This document shows positions 1-5,676 of a stretch of 5,676 nucleotides of DNA, one piece after another. Source of the DNA: Methylorubrum extorquens (GTDB lineage: Bacteria > Pseudomonadota > Alphaproteobacteria > Rhizobiales > Beijerinckiaceae); the NCBI GenBank assembly GCA_019695455.1, contig JAEUAC010000388.1, forward strand, positions 1 to 5,676, read 5' to 3'. The first letter of the stretch is position 1. Every line of letters begins with the position of its first letter. The notes under the pieces are model-generated. The model saw nothing but the letters and a program-made list of their open reading frames with translations, ran no database searches and was not told the origin of the DNA. The translations under genes were made by a program, and so were the position numbers.

Positions 1-1548
1 CCGACCCGGCGCGACACCCTCGCCGGGCTGGGCGCGGTCGGCGCCACCCTCGCCTCCGTCGCGCCCGCCGCCGCGCAGGGACCGCCGGCCGGGTCGCTCG
101 CCGCGATCGTGGCGGGCGTCTTCCCCGAAGGGCAGCGCTTCTCGCCGGCCGGCGTCGTGGAGGTCGCGCGGCAGCTGTCCCGCCGCCCCTACGCGGCGCC
201 GTCGAACGACCTGCCCGACGCCTTCGCGGGACTGACCTACGAGCAGTACGTCTCGATCCGGGGCCGTCCCGGCACCCGCATCTGGGAGGACGAGGGCCGC
301 GGCTTCATGGCGGAGCCCCTGCCGCGCGGCTTCGTCTTCAACACGGCCGTGACGCTGTTCGCCGTCGAGGAAGGCGGCATCCGCCGGCTCGCCTTCGATC
401 GCAACCGCTTCGATTTCGGCACGCTCAACGTCCCGGCCAACACGCCCGACCTCGGCTTCTCCGGCTTCCGCCTCATCGCCACCGCCGGCGGGCCGCCCTT
501 CGACTTCGCGATCGTCCAGGGCGCGACGTTCTTCCGAGCCGTCGCCCGGGGCCAGAACTACGGCATCACGGCCCGCGCGCTGGCGCTCAAGCCCGCGGAG
601 GCGCGGGGCGAGGAATTCCCGCTCTTCCGCGCCTTCTGGCTCGAGCGGCCGGCGGCCGGATCCAACGCCGTCGTCGTGCACGGGCTGATCGATTCCGTGT
701 CGACGACGGGTGCCGTACGCATGACGTTCCGGCCGGGCGAATCGACGATCGTCGACGTCGAGACGACGCTCTTCCCCCGCGTCGCGCTCGAGCATGTCGG
801 GCTCGGCGGCATGGGCTCGATCTTCCTGCACGGGCCGAACGTGCGCCGCGCGACGGACGACGTCCGGCCGGCCGTCTACGAGGCCGCGGGCCTGCAGATG
901 CTGAACGGGGGCGGCGAATGGCTGTGGCGCCCGATCAACAACCCCGACACGCTGCAGATCTCGGCCTTCCAGGACGAGAACCCGAAGGGGTTCGGGCTCC
1001 TGCAGCGCGAGCGCGACTTCGCCTTCTTCGGCGACGACATCCAGCGCTGGGAGCGGCGGCCGAGCCTGTGGATCGAGCCGCTGGGCGATTGGGGCCCGGG
1101 CGCCGTGCAGCTGATCGAGATCCCGTCGGATTCCGAGGTCAACTCGAACATCCTCGCCTATTGGCGCCCGCGCGTGCCGATGGCGGCCGGCTCGGAGGTG
1201 ACGGTCGCCTACCGGCAGTTCTGGTGCTGGACGCCGCCGGAGCGGCCGGCGCTCGCGGCCGTGGTCTCGACGCGGTCGGGCCGGGGCTCCGGCGGGCGGC
1301 GCCGGCGGTTCACGGTCGAGTTCTCCGGCGAGACGCTGGCGGCCCCGCCGGCCGACATGCGGCCGATCCTGATGACCTCCCCCGGCCAGATCCAGAACGC
1401 GCGCCTCTGGCTCTACGCCGATCGGCGGACCGCGCGCGTGACCTTCGAGCTTGACCCTGGAAGCGAAACCGCGTGTGAAATGCGGCTCCTGCTCCAGTCG
1501 GGCACGAGGCCGCTTTCCGAGACATGGCTCTATCGTTGGACGCCCTGA
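1..1548 (+). CDS. opgG: OpgG/OpgD-family periplasmic glucan biosynthesis protein (5' partial)
   Basis: This periplasmic protein acts on the nascent beta-1,2-glucan backbone of osmoregulated periplasmic glucans (MdoG family; E. coli members are GH186 enzymes). The frame is open from base 1 and encodes 515 residues, close to the usual family length, so only a few N-terminal codons are missing. Residues 1-25 are a Tat signal: a TRRDTL twin-arginine box, a hydrophobic stretch and AAA|Q as the likely cleavage site. The GTG at 109 lies after this signal and is not the start. Stretches matching E. coli OpgG as I recall it include GEEFPLFRAFWLERP, GGGEWLWRPINNP, GFGLLQRERDF and, at the end, LSETWLYRW. 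A large N-terminal beta domain is followed by an Arg/Gly-rich linker (about 425-436) and the small C-terminal domain from about 437. E. coli OpgG uses Sec and OpgD uses Tat, so the signal favours an OpgD-like name. Glu294 and Ser382 sit where the E. coli enzymes have catalytic Asp. The 3' end overlaps opgH. The family call is secure; the G versus D assignment is not. Confidence 0.95.
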   Translation, partial: PTRRDTLAGLGAVGATLASVAPAAAQGPPAGSLAAIVAGVFPEGQRFSPAGVVEVARQLSRRPYAAPSNDLPDAFAGLTYEQYVSIRGRPGTRIWEDEGRGFMAEPLPRGFVFNTAVTLFAVEEGGIRRLAFDRNRFDFGTLNVPANTPDLGFSGFRLIATAGGPPFDFAIVQGATFFRAVARGQNYGITARALALKPAEARGEEFPLFRAFWLERPAAGSNAVVVHGLIDSVSTTGAVRMTFRPGESTIVDVETTLFPRVALEHVGLGGMGSIFLHGPNVRRATDDVRPAVYEAAGLQMLNGGGEWLWRPINNPDTLQISAFQDENPKGFGLLQRERDFAFFGDDIQRWERRPSLWIEPLGDWGPGAVQLIEIPSDSEVNSNILAYWRPRVPMAAGSEVTVAYRQFWCWTPPERPALAAVVSTRSGRGSGGRRRRFTVEFSGETLAAPPADMRPILMTSPGQIQNARLWLYADRRTARVTFELDPGSETACEMRLLLQSGTRPLSETWLYRWTP

Positions 1549-3677
1549 CGGCCGCCGAAGGCGCGGTGCCGCCGCGGCCCGAACGCCCGACCCCGCCCGA
1601 AGCCACGCTCTCCATGCCGACGCAGTCGCTGCGCCGCTGGTCCGGGGCGGAGGCGCAGCGCTTCGGGGACGCGGCGCCGCCCTCTCCCTGGCTCGCGCGG
1701 CTGTTCGTGTTCGGCGGCGCGGCGCTCATCACGGGCTACGGCGCCTACGAGATGTACGAGGTCGTCTCGGTCAGCCGGACGACCGTGCTGCAGTACGTGC
1801 TGCTGGTCCTCTTCACGGTGAACTTCTCGTGGATCGCGCTGGCCTTCACGAACGCCGTGCTGGGCTTCGGCGCCCTGCTCGCGACGGGGCGGCGGGCGGA
1901 GGCCGCGCCGGTCGCGAGCGAGCACCGGACGGCGATCGTCATGCCGGTCTACAACGAGCTCACGTCGCGCACCTTCGCGGCCGTCGAGGCCATCCGCCGG
2001 TCCGTCGACGCGACGGGGCGCGGCGCCTCGTTCGACTACTTCATCCTGTCCGACTCGACGAGCGCCGACGCCTGGATCGCGGAGGAGCGCGCCTTCATCG
2101 CGCTGCGCGACAAGCTCGGTCCCGATGCGCGCCTCTACTACCGCCACCGGGAGAAGAACCACCACCGCAAGGCCGGCAACATCGCCGACTTCACGACGCG
2201 CTGGGGCGGCCATTACGAGCACATGATCGTGCTCGACGCCGACAGCCTCATGACGGGCGAGTGCATCCTCGGCCTCGTCGACGCCATGAACGCGGATCCG
2301 CGCGCGGGCATCATCCAGTCCCTCCCGCTGATCCTGAACCGCAACACGCTGTTCGCGCGGCTCCAGCAATTCGCCGCGCGCGTGACGGGGCCCGTGATCG
2401 CGACCGGGCTCGCGATCTGGTCGGGACGCGACGGCAACTACTGGGGCCACAACGCCATCATCCGCACGCGCGCCTTCGCGGCGCATTGCGGGCTGCCGGA
2501 CCTGAAGGGCAAGCCGCCGTTCGGCGGGCACGTGCTCTCCCACGACTTCGTGGAGGCGGCGCTCATGCGGCGGGCCGGCTGGTCGGTCTACATGCTGCCG
2601 CGGCTCGAGGGCTCCTACGAGGAGAGCCCGGCCTCGCTGATCGACCTCTCGGTCCGCGATCGGCGCTGGTGCCAGGGCAACCTGCAGCATTCGCGCGTGA
2701 TCGGGGCCTCGGGGCTGCGGCTCGCGACGCGGCAGCACTTCGCCACCGGCATCATGGGCTACCTCGCCTCGCCCTTCTGGCTGCTGCAGCTCGTGGTCGG
2801 CATCGCGCTCGTCCTGCAGACGACCTACATCCGGCCCGAATACTTCTCGCGCGACTTCCGCCTGTTCCCGTCCTGGCCGCGCTTCGATCCGGAGCGCGCG
2901 CTCGCGCTGTTCGCGCTGACGATGGCCATCCTGCTCGCCCCCAAGATCTTCGGCTGGTTCCTGATGCTGATCGACGGCAAGGGGCGGCGCGCCTCGGGCG
3001 GCGGCATCCGGCTCACGATCTCCGCCGTGATCGAGATGGTCCTGTCGGCGCTGGTCGCCCCGATCCTGATGCTGATCCAGTCCGGCTCCGTCTTCCAGAT
3101 CCTCATCGGCGGCGACACGGGCTGGAACCCGCAGCGCCGCGACGACGGCTCCATCCCGTTCCGCGACATCGTCCGGCGCCACCGCTGGCATACGGCCATG
3201 GGCGTGCTCGCCGGCCTCTCGGCCTTCCTGATCGCGACCTCGCTCTTCCTGTGGATGTCGCCCACCATCCTGGGCCTCGTCCTCGCGATCCCGATCTCCT
3301 GGCTCTCGGGCTCGCTCGCCACCGGGCTCGCCCTGAAGCGGATGGGCCTCCTCCTCACGCCGGCCGAGACCGCCGTTCCGCCCATCGTGGCGCACGCGAA
3401 CGCGCTGCAGCTCGAGAACGCCCGCCTCGGCTTCGACGACGCGGACGGGCTGCGCGTGCTGCACGACGACCCGGCCTTCCGGGACCAGCACGAGGCCATG
3501 CTGCCACACCGGCCGCACCGGGGCCGGGGCGAGTTCGAGCCCGACCGCGTGATGGCGGAAGCCAAGATCATCGATGCCGGCACGCTCGAGGACGCCATCG
3601 CGTGGCTGAAGCCGAAGGAGCGGATGGTCGTCCTGAACGACAGGGCGCTCCTGTCGCTCGCCTGCCGGCTCGACTAA
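1524..3677 (+). CDS. opgH: OpgH, membrane glucan glucosyltransferase
   Basis: This inner-membrane family 2 glycosyltransferase builds beta-1,2-glucan from UDP-glucose and moves it to the periplasm. The protein has 717 residues against about 847 in E. coli, with a shorter cytoplasmic N-terminus and C-terminal tail. There are two transmembrane segments at about 58-80 and 90-118. The cytoplasmic GT domain (about 130-400) has HRTAIVMPVYNE (134-145), ILSDS with Asp177, DAD (238-240), YWGHNAIIR (306-314), SHDF with the presumed base Asp341, and an RxxRW motif (378-382) of the processive-synthase type. Several C-terminal membrane segments follow, at about 408-433, 458-483, 497-530 and 556-602. The ATG at 1524 is chosen because the family's N-terminal PPEA..SMPTQSLR element (residues 24-37) follows it. 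A second in-frame ATG at 1614 would remove half of that element. Upstream is a weak GAGG (1506-1509). Translation is probably coupled to opgG through the 25-base overlap. The call is very secure. Confidence 0.97.
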   Translation: MALSLDALTAAEGAVPPRPERPTPPEATLSMPTQSLRRWSGAEAQRFGDAAPPSPWLARLFVFGGAALITGYGAYEMYEVVSVSRTTVLQYVLLVLFTVNFSWIALAFTNAVLGFGALLATGRRAEAAPVASEHRTAIVMPVYNELTSRTFAAVEAIRRSVDATGRGASFDYFILSDSTSADAWIAEERAFIALRDKLGPDARLYYRHREKNHHRKAGNIADFTTRWGGHYEHMIVLDADSLMTGECILGLVDAMNADPRAGIIQSLPLILNRNTLFARLQQFAARVTGPVIATGLAIWSGRDGNYWGHNAIIRTRAFAAHCGLPDLKGKPPFGGHVLSHDFVEAALMRRAGWSVYMLPRLEGSYEESPASLIDLSVRDRRWCQGNLQHSRVIGASGLRLATRQHFATGIMGYLASPFWLLQLVVGIALVLQTTYIRPEYFSRDFRLFPSWPRFDPERALALFALTMAILLAPKIFGWFLMLIDGKGRRASGGGIRLTISAVIEMVLSALVAPILMLIQSGSVFQILIGGDTGWNPQRRDDGSIPFRDIVRRHRWHTAMGVLAGLSAFLIATSLFLWMSPTILGLVLAIPISWLSGSLATGLALKRMGLLLTPAETAVPPIVAHANALQLENARLGFDDADGLRVLHDDPAFRDQHEAMLPHRPHRGRGEFEPDRVMAEAKIIDAGTLEDAIAWLKPKERMVVLNDRALLSLACRLD

Positions 3678-3696
3678 GGTTGGGTTGGGTTTTCGC

Positions 3697-3718
3697 GCCC
3701 GCGTGATAGAGCGCGGGC
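3697..3718 (+). other. GC hairpin between opgH and the TRAP binding-protein gene
   Basis: GCCCGCG (3697-3703) is an exact inverted match to CGCGGGC (3712-3718). One G-U pair can close the stem further, leaving a GATAGA loop. No T-run follows on the + strand; the T-run (3690-3693) lies before the stem, so this is not a typical intrinsic terminator. It begins 20 bases after the opgH stop. It could be a weak terminator, an RNA-stabilising 3' end of the opgGH message or a processing site. The upstream bases carry a short pentamer repeat (TTGGG at 3680-3684 and 3685-3689). Confidence 0.4.
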
Positions 3719-3759
3719 CAACAGAATCGCCGCGATCCCGATGGCCGCGGACATCATCC

Positions 3760-3765
3760 AGGGAG
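3760..3765 (+). promoter_or_regulatory. Ribosome binding site that fixes the TRAP binding-protein start
   Basis: AGGGAG lies six bases before the ATG at 3772, an ideal position for a Shine-Dalgarno element. It supports this ATG over the in-frame alternative at 3685, which would add 29 residues ahead of a clear Tat signal peptide and has no such site. Confidence 0.8.
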
Positions 3766-3771
3766 AAAACG

Positions 3772-4863
3772 ATGAAGCGACGTCAATTGCTCGTGGCCGG
3801 CGCAGCGGCGGCCGCGACGGGGGGCATCGCCGCCCCGGCGATCGCCCAGTCCATGCCCGAGATGCGCTGGCGCCTGACGTCCGGCTTCCCGAAGTCGCTC
3901 GACACGATCTACGGCGCCTCCGACCTCTTCACGAAGTACGTGTCGGAGGCGACGGACGGCAAGTTTCAGATCCAGCCCTTCGCGGCCGGCGAGATCGTGC
4001 CGACGCCGCAGGCGATCGACGCCGTGCAGAACGCCACCGTCGAGATGGCCCACACGGCCTCCTACTACTACGTCGGCAAGGACCCGACCTTCGGCATCCT
4101 GACGGCCGCGCCGTTCGGCCTCAACGCCCGCCAGCAGAACGCCTGGTTCTACCATAACGGCGGGCTCGAGATGGCGAACGAGTTCTACTCGAAGTTCGGC
4201 GTCTACGCGCTGCCGGGCGGCAACACCGGCACGCAGATGGGCGGCTGGTTCCGCAAGGAGATCAAGACGGTCGACGACCTGAAGGGCCTCAAGATGCGGA
4301 TCGCCGGCATCGCCGGCACGGTCATGCAGAAGCTCGGCGTCGTGCCGCAGCAGATCCCGGGCGGCGACATCTACCCGGCGCTGGAGCGCGGCACCATCGA
4401 CGCGGCCGAATGGGTCGGTCCCTACGACGACGAGAAGCTCGGCTTCAACAAGGTCGCGCCGTTCTACTACTACCCCGGCTGGTGGGAAGGCGGGGCGATG
4501 ATCAACTTCTGGATCAACAAGGACAAGTGGGCGGCCCTGCCCAAGGCCTACCGGGCCGTGATCGAGGCGGCCGCCGCCTACGCCAACGTCGACATGACGG
4601 CGAAGTACGACGCGAAGAACCCGGCCGCCCTGCGCCGGCTCGTCGGTGCGGGCGCCCAGCTCCGCCCCTTCAGCCAGGAGATCATGGACGCCTGCTACAA
4701 GGCCTCCAACGAGATGTACGACGAGACCATGGCGAAGAACGCCGACTTCAAGAAGGTCTGGGAATCCATGCGCGCCTTCCGGGGCGAGGAATACCTGTGG
4801 TTCCAGGTCGCCGAGTACACCTACGACAACTACATGATCCGCGCCCGCGCCCGCGGGAACTGA
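3772..4863 (+). CDS. TRAP transporter substrate-binding protein, DctP family, TakP-like
   Basis: This periplasmic receptor of a tripartite ATP-independent (TRAP) carrier captures an organic acid for import by DctQ/DctM membrane subunits. The 363 residues match the length of Rhodobacter TakP, which binds pyruvate and other 2-oxo acids with a cation. Residues 1-25 form a Tat signal: KRRQLL, an Ala/Gly-rich core and AIA|Q as the likely cleavage site. The mature part has the DctP fold signature, including FPKSLDTIYG (39-48), AGEIVP (72-77), QMGGWFRKEI (155-164) and AAEWVGPYDDEKLG (211-224). Gln155, Arg176, Glu213 and Trp214 each sit seven positions beyond the TakP ligand residues Q148, R169, E206 and W207 as I remember them, which favours a 2-oxo-acid ligand. 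No membrane subunit gene lies on either side in this window, so its partner must be encoded elsewhere. It starts 94 bases after opgH, so it may have its own promoter or be read through. The family is secure; the ligand is inferred. Confidence 0.95.
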   Translation: MKRRQLLVAGAAAAATGGIAAPAIAQSMPEMRWRLTSGFPKSLDTIYGASDLFTKYVSEATDGKFQIQPFAAGEIVPTPQAIDAVQNATVEMAHTASYYYVGKDPTFGILTAAPFGLNARQQNAWFYHNGGLEMANEFYSKFGVYALPGGNTGTQMGGWFRKEIKTVDDLKGLKMRIAGIAGTVMQKLGVVPQQIPGGDIYPALERGTIDAAEWVGPYDDEKLGFNKVAPFYYYPGWWEGGAMINFWINKDKWAALPKAYRAVIEAAAAYANVDMTAKYDAKNPAALRRLVGAGAQLRPFSQEIMDACYKASNEMYDETMAKNADFKKVWESMRAFRGEEYLWFQVAEYTYDNYMIRARARGN

Positions 4864-4875
4864 GAGCGGCGACGA

Positions 4876-4895
4876 GGCGGCCCTCCGGGGCCGCC
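4876..4895 (+). other. First GC hairpin after the TRAP binding-protein gene
   Basis: GGCGGCCC (4876-4883) pairs perfectly with GGGCCGCC (4888-4895) around a TCCG tetraloop, giving an 8-bp all-GC stem that starts 12 bases after the stop codon. No T-run follows. It may be a transcript 3'-end stabiliser or part of a two-hairpin terminator with the element at 4906. Confidence 0.5.
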
Positions 4896-4905
4896 GCGTC
4901 CATCG

Positions 4906-4934
4906 GAACGGCCGCCCTCCCCGGGCGGCCGTTC
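4906..4934 (+). terminator. Probable terminator hairpin after the TRAP binding-protein gene
   Basis: GAACGGCCGCCC (4906-4917) and GGGCGGCCGTTC (4923-4934) form a perfect 12-bp stem around a five-base loop (TCCCC). This is the strongest hairpin in the window, and it lies 42 bases after the stop. The 3' side carries only a short, interrupted T-rich stretch (GTTCGCGTTC), which is weak for a classical intrinsic terminator but not unusual in GC-rich alphaproteobacteria. It probably separates the TRAP gene from the MFS gene. Confidence 0.6.
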
Positions 4935-4978
4935 GCGTTCGGGGGATGCGCCGGCGGCATGGCGGGGCGGGACCGATC

Positions 4979-5098
4979 GTGACAGAAGCACGACGGTTCG
5001 AGGAGGCCGCCCTGCGCACACGATCCGTCTTCGCGGCCGCCATCGGCCTGAACGCGGCGGCCGGGCGCCTGCCGGACGCCGGCGGCGCGGCCGCATGA
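4979..5098 (+). CDS. Doubtful 39-codon ORF overlapping the MFS start (ATGA)
   Basis: A GTG at 4979 opens a frame for 39 residues ending in TGA at 5096-5098, which shares ATGA with the ATG of the MFS gene at 5095. The peptide begins MTEARRFEEAALRTR and then runs through an Ala-rich stretch. I recognise no family. Against it: seven of 39 codons end in A, far more than in the neighbouring genes, and the site before the GTG is poor. In favour: the overlap with the next start, and a strong GAGGAGG (5000-5006) within the ORF, five bases before an in-frame CTG (5012). It could be a coupling leader for the MFS gene or simply chance in GC-rich DNA, which I think more likely. Confidence 0.2.
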   Translation: MTEARRFEEAALRTRSVFAAAIGLNAAAGRLPDAGGAAA

Positions 5099-5676
5099 TC
5101 TCGCGCGGCCTGGTCTGGAGCCTCGGGACCACGCAGCTCGTCCTGTGGGGCGTCTCCTACTACCTCGTCGCGCTGTTCGGGCCGGCCATCGCGGCCGAGA
5201 CCGGCTGGTCGGCCACGATCGTCTTCGGCGGCTTCTCGGCCGCGCTGGTCGCGATGGGGCTCGTCTCTCCCGCCGTCGGACGCGCGGTGGACCGGCGCGG
5301 CGGCCGCGTCGTCCTGACCGCGGGCTCGGTGCTGGTGGCGCTCGCCTGCCTGCTCCTCGCCGCCGCCCGGGACGTCGCCGTCTACTACGCGGCCTGGATC
5401 CTGCTCGGCATCGCCATGCGGCTCTGCCTCTACGACGCCGCCTTCGCGGCCCTGGTGCGGATCGCCGGGCCGGCGGCCCGCCGGTCGATCTCGCAGATCA
5501 CGCTGCTCGGCGGCCTCGCCTCGACCGTCCTGTGGCCGCTCGGCACGCTCCTCGCCGAGCGCTTCGGATGGCGGGGGGCGCTGGTGGGCTATGCGGGGCT
5601 GGCGCTGCTCACCGTCCCGCTCCACCTCGCCATCCCGGACACGCGCTACGCAGGCGGCGGGACGCCGGACGGGCGG
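5095..5676 (+). CDS. MFS transporter, N-terminal half (3' partial)
   Basis: The frame is open from the ATG at 5095 to the window edge and encodes 194 residues of an inner-membrane secondary transporter. About six hydrophobic segments are visible, at roughly 12-32, 43-62, 73-91, 96-117, 132-153 and 160-180, which is one complete six-helix half of a 12-helix MFS protein. The loop between helices 2 and 3 carries a perfect MFS motif A, GRAVDRRGGR (62-71), preceded by SPAV. The 5095 ATG is the first possible start in this frame after the TRAP gene stop: no ATG, GTG or TTG occurs in frame between them. There is no good ribosome binding site directly upstream, so initiation may depend on translation arriving from upstream or be weak. 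The substrate cannot be told from this half. It lies beyond the probable terminator at 4906-4934, so it is likely a separate transcription unit, although I see no clear promoter in the gap. Confidence 0.9.
   Translation, partial: MISRGLVWSLGTTQLVLWGVSYYLVALFGPAIAAETGWSATIVFGGFSAALVAMGLVSPAVGRAVDRRGGRVVLTAGSVLVALACLLLAAARDVAVYYAAWILLGIAMRLCLYDAAFAALVRIAGPAARRSISQITLLGGLASTVLWPLGTLLAERFGWRGALVGYAGLALLTVPLHLAIPDTRYAGGGTPDGR

Larger units (their letters stand above)
4864..5094. other. Gap between the TRAP binding-protein and MFS genes
   Basis: These 231 bases hold two GC hairpins in the first 71 bases, the doubtful small ORF from 4979, and a Shine-Dalgarno-like GAGGAGG at 5000-5006 that is not placed before any ATG or GTG. 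I see no convincing sigma-70 promoter, operator palindrome or RNA gene. Confidence 0.6.

Noticed and set aside
109..111. GTG as the start of the opgG gene
   Set aside because: The frame continues open to base 1 and encodes a Tat signal peptide upstream of this GTG, so the gene starts before the window.
1530..3518. 662-codon open frame on the - strand under opgH
   Set aside because: It lies entirely opposite a gene with unmistakable GT2 motifs. The translation is a charged, Arg/Glu/Asp-rich low-complexity string typical of antisense frames in GC-rich DNA.
1451..3706. 751-codon + strand frame over opgH in another phase
   Set aside because: Its translation is Arg/Ala/Pro-rich with no domain, and it shadows the well-supported opgH frame.
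3680..3709. Possible promoter TTGGGT - 18 bases - TGATAG
   Set aside because: Both boxes match the sigma-70 consensus poorly, and the second lies in the hairpin loop. This is too weak to call.
3685..3771. N-terminal extension of the TRAP binding protein from the start at 3685
   Set aside because: It would bury the Tat signal 30 residues in, whereas the ATG at 3772 has a well-spaced AGGGAG.
3754..5625. 623-codon - strand frame across the TRAP and MFS genes
   Set aside because: It is low-complexity, crosses two real genes and an intergenic gap, and has no recognisable motif.
1..5676. Mobile element, CRISPR array, tRNA, rRNA, defence or phage genes
   Set aside because: No transposase or integrase motifs, no spaced direct repeats and no RNA-gene signatures were seen. 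The whole window is accounted for by envelope and transport genes with uniform composition.

Overview
The window is very GC-rich (about 70 % by eye, with third codon positions almost all G or C). It reads as a chromosome segment of an alphaproteobacterium, most likely of the Rhizobiales/Methylobacterium type. This placement is inferred from base composition, two Tat-exported periplasmic proteins, and a TakP-like TRAP binding protein beside an opgGH pair. It is not based on any marker gene. All genes supported here lie on the + strand.

Layout. (1) Positions 1-1548 hold an opgG/opgD-type glucan biosynthesis gene. Its first few codons lie before the window, and a Tat signal peptide is still visible at the edge. 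(2) Positions 1524-3677 hold opgH, the membrane glucosyltransferase for osmoregulated periplasmic glucans (OPGs), which overlaps the end of opgG by 25 bases. (3) Positions 3678-3771 are a short gap with a GC hairpin and a good ribosome binding site. (4) Positions 3772-4863 hold a Tat-exported TRAP substrate-binding protein (DctP family) that closely resembles the alpha-keto-acid binder TakP. (5) Positions 4864-5094 are a gap with two strong GC hairpins, a probable terminator, and a doubtful 39-codon ORF whose stop overlaps the next start as ATGA. (6) From 5095 to the right edge is the N-terminal half of a major facilitator superfamily (MFS) transporter, cut by the window end.

How the genes work together. 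OpgH should polymerise a beta-1,2-glucan from UDP-glucose and pass it across the inner membrane. The OpgG/D protein then processes it in the periplasm. The TRAP binding protein has no DctQ/DctM membrane subunits in the window, so it appears to be an orphan here. The MFS gene is probably a separate unit or only loosely linked.

The most notable observation concerns the OpgG/D protein. The two aspartates that act as catalytic base and acid in the E. coli GH186 beta-1,2-glucanases appear to be replaced by Glu and Ser, in ungapped and otherwise well-conserved stretches. I found no sign of a mobile element, CRISPR array, tRNA, rRNA or defence system. Apart from the points listed as findings, this is an ordinary metabolic and envelope region.
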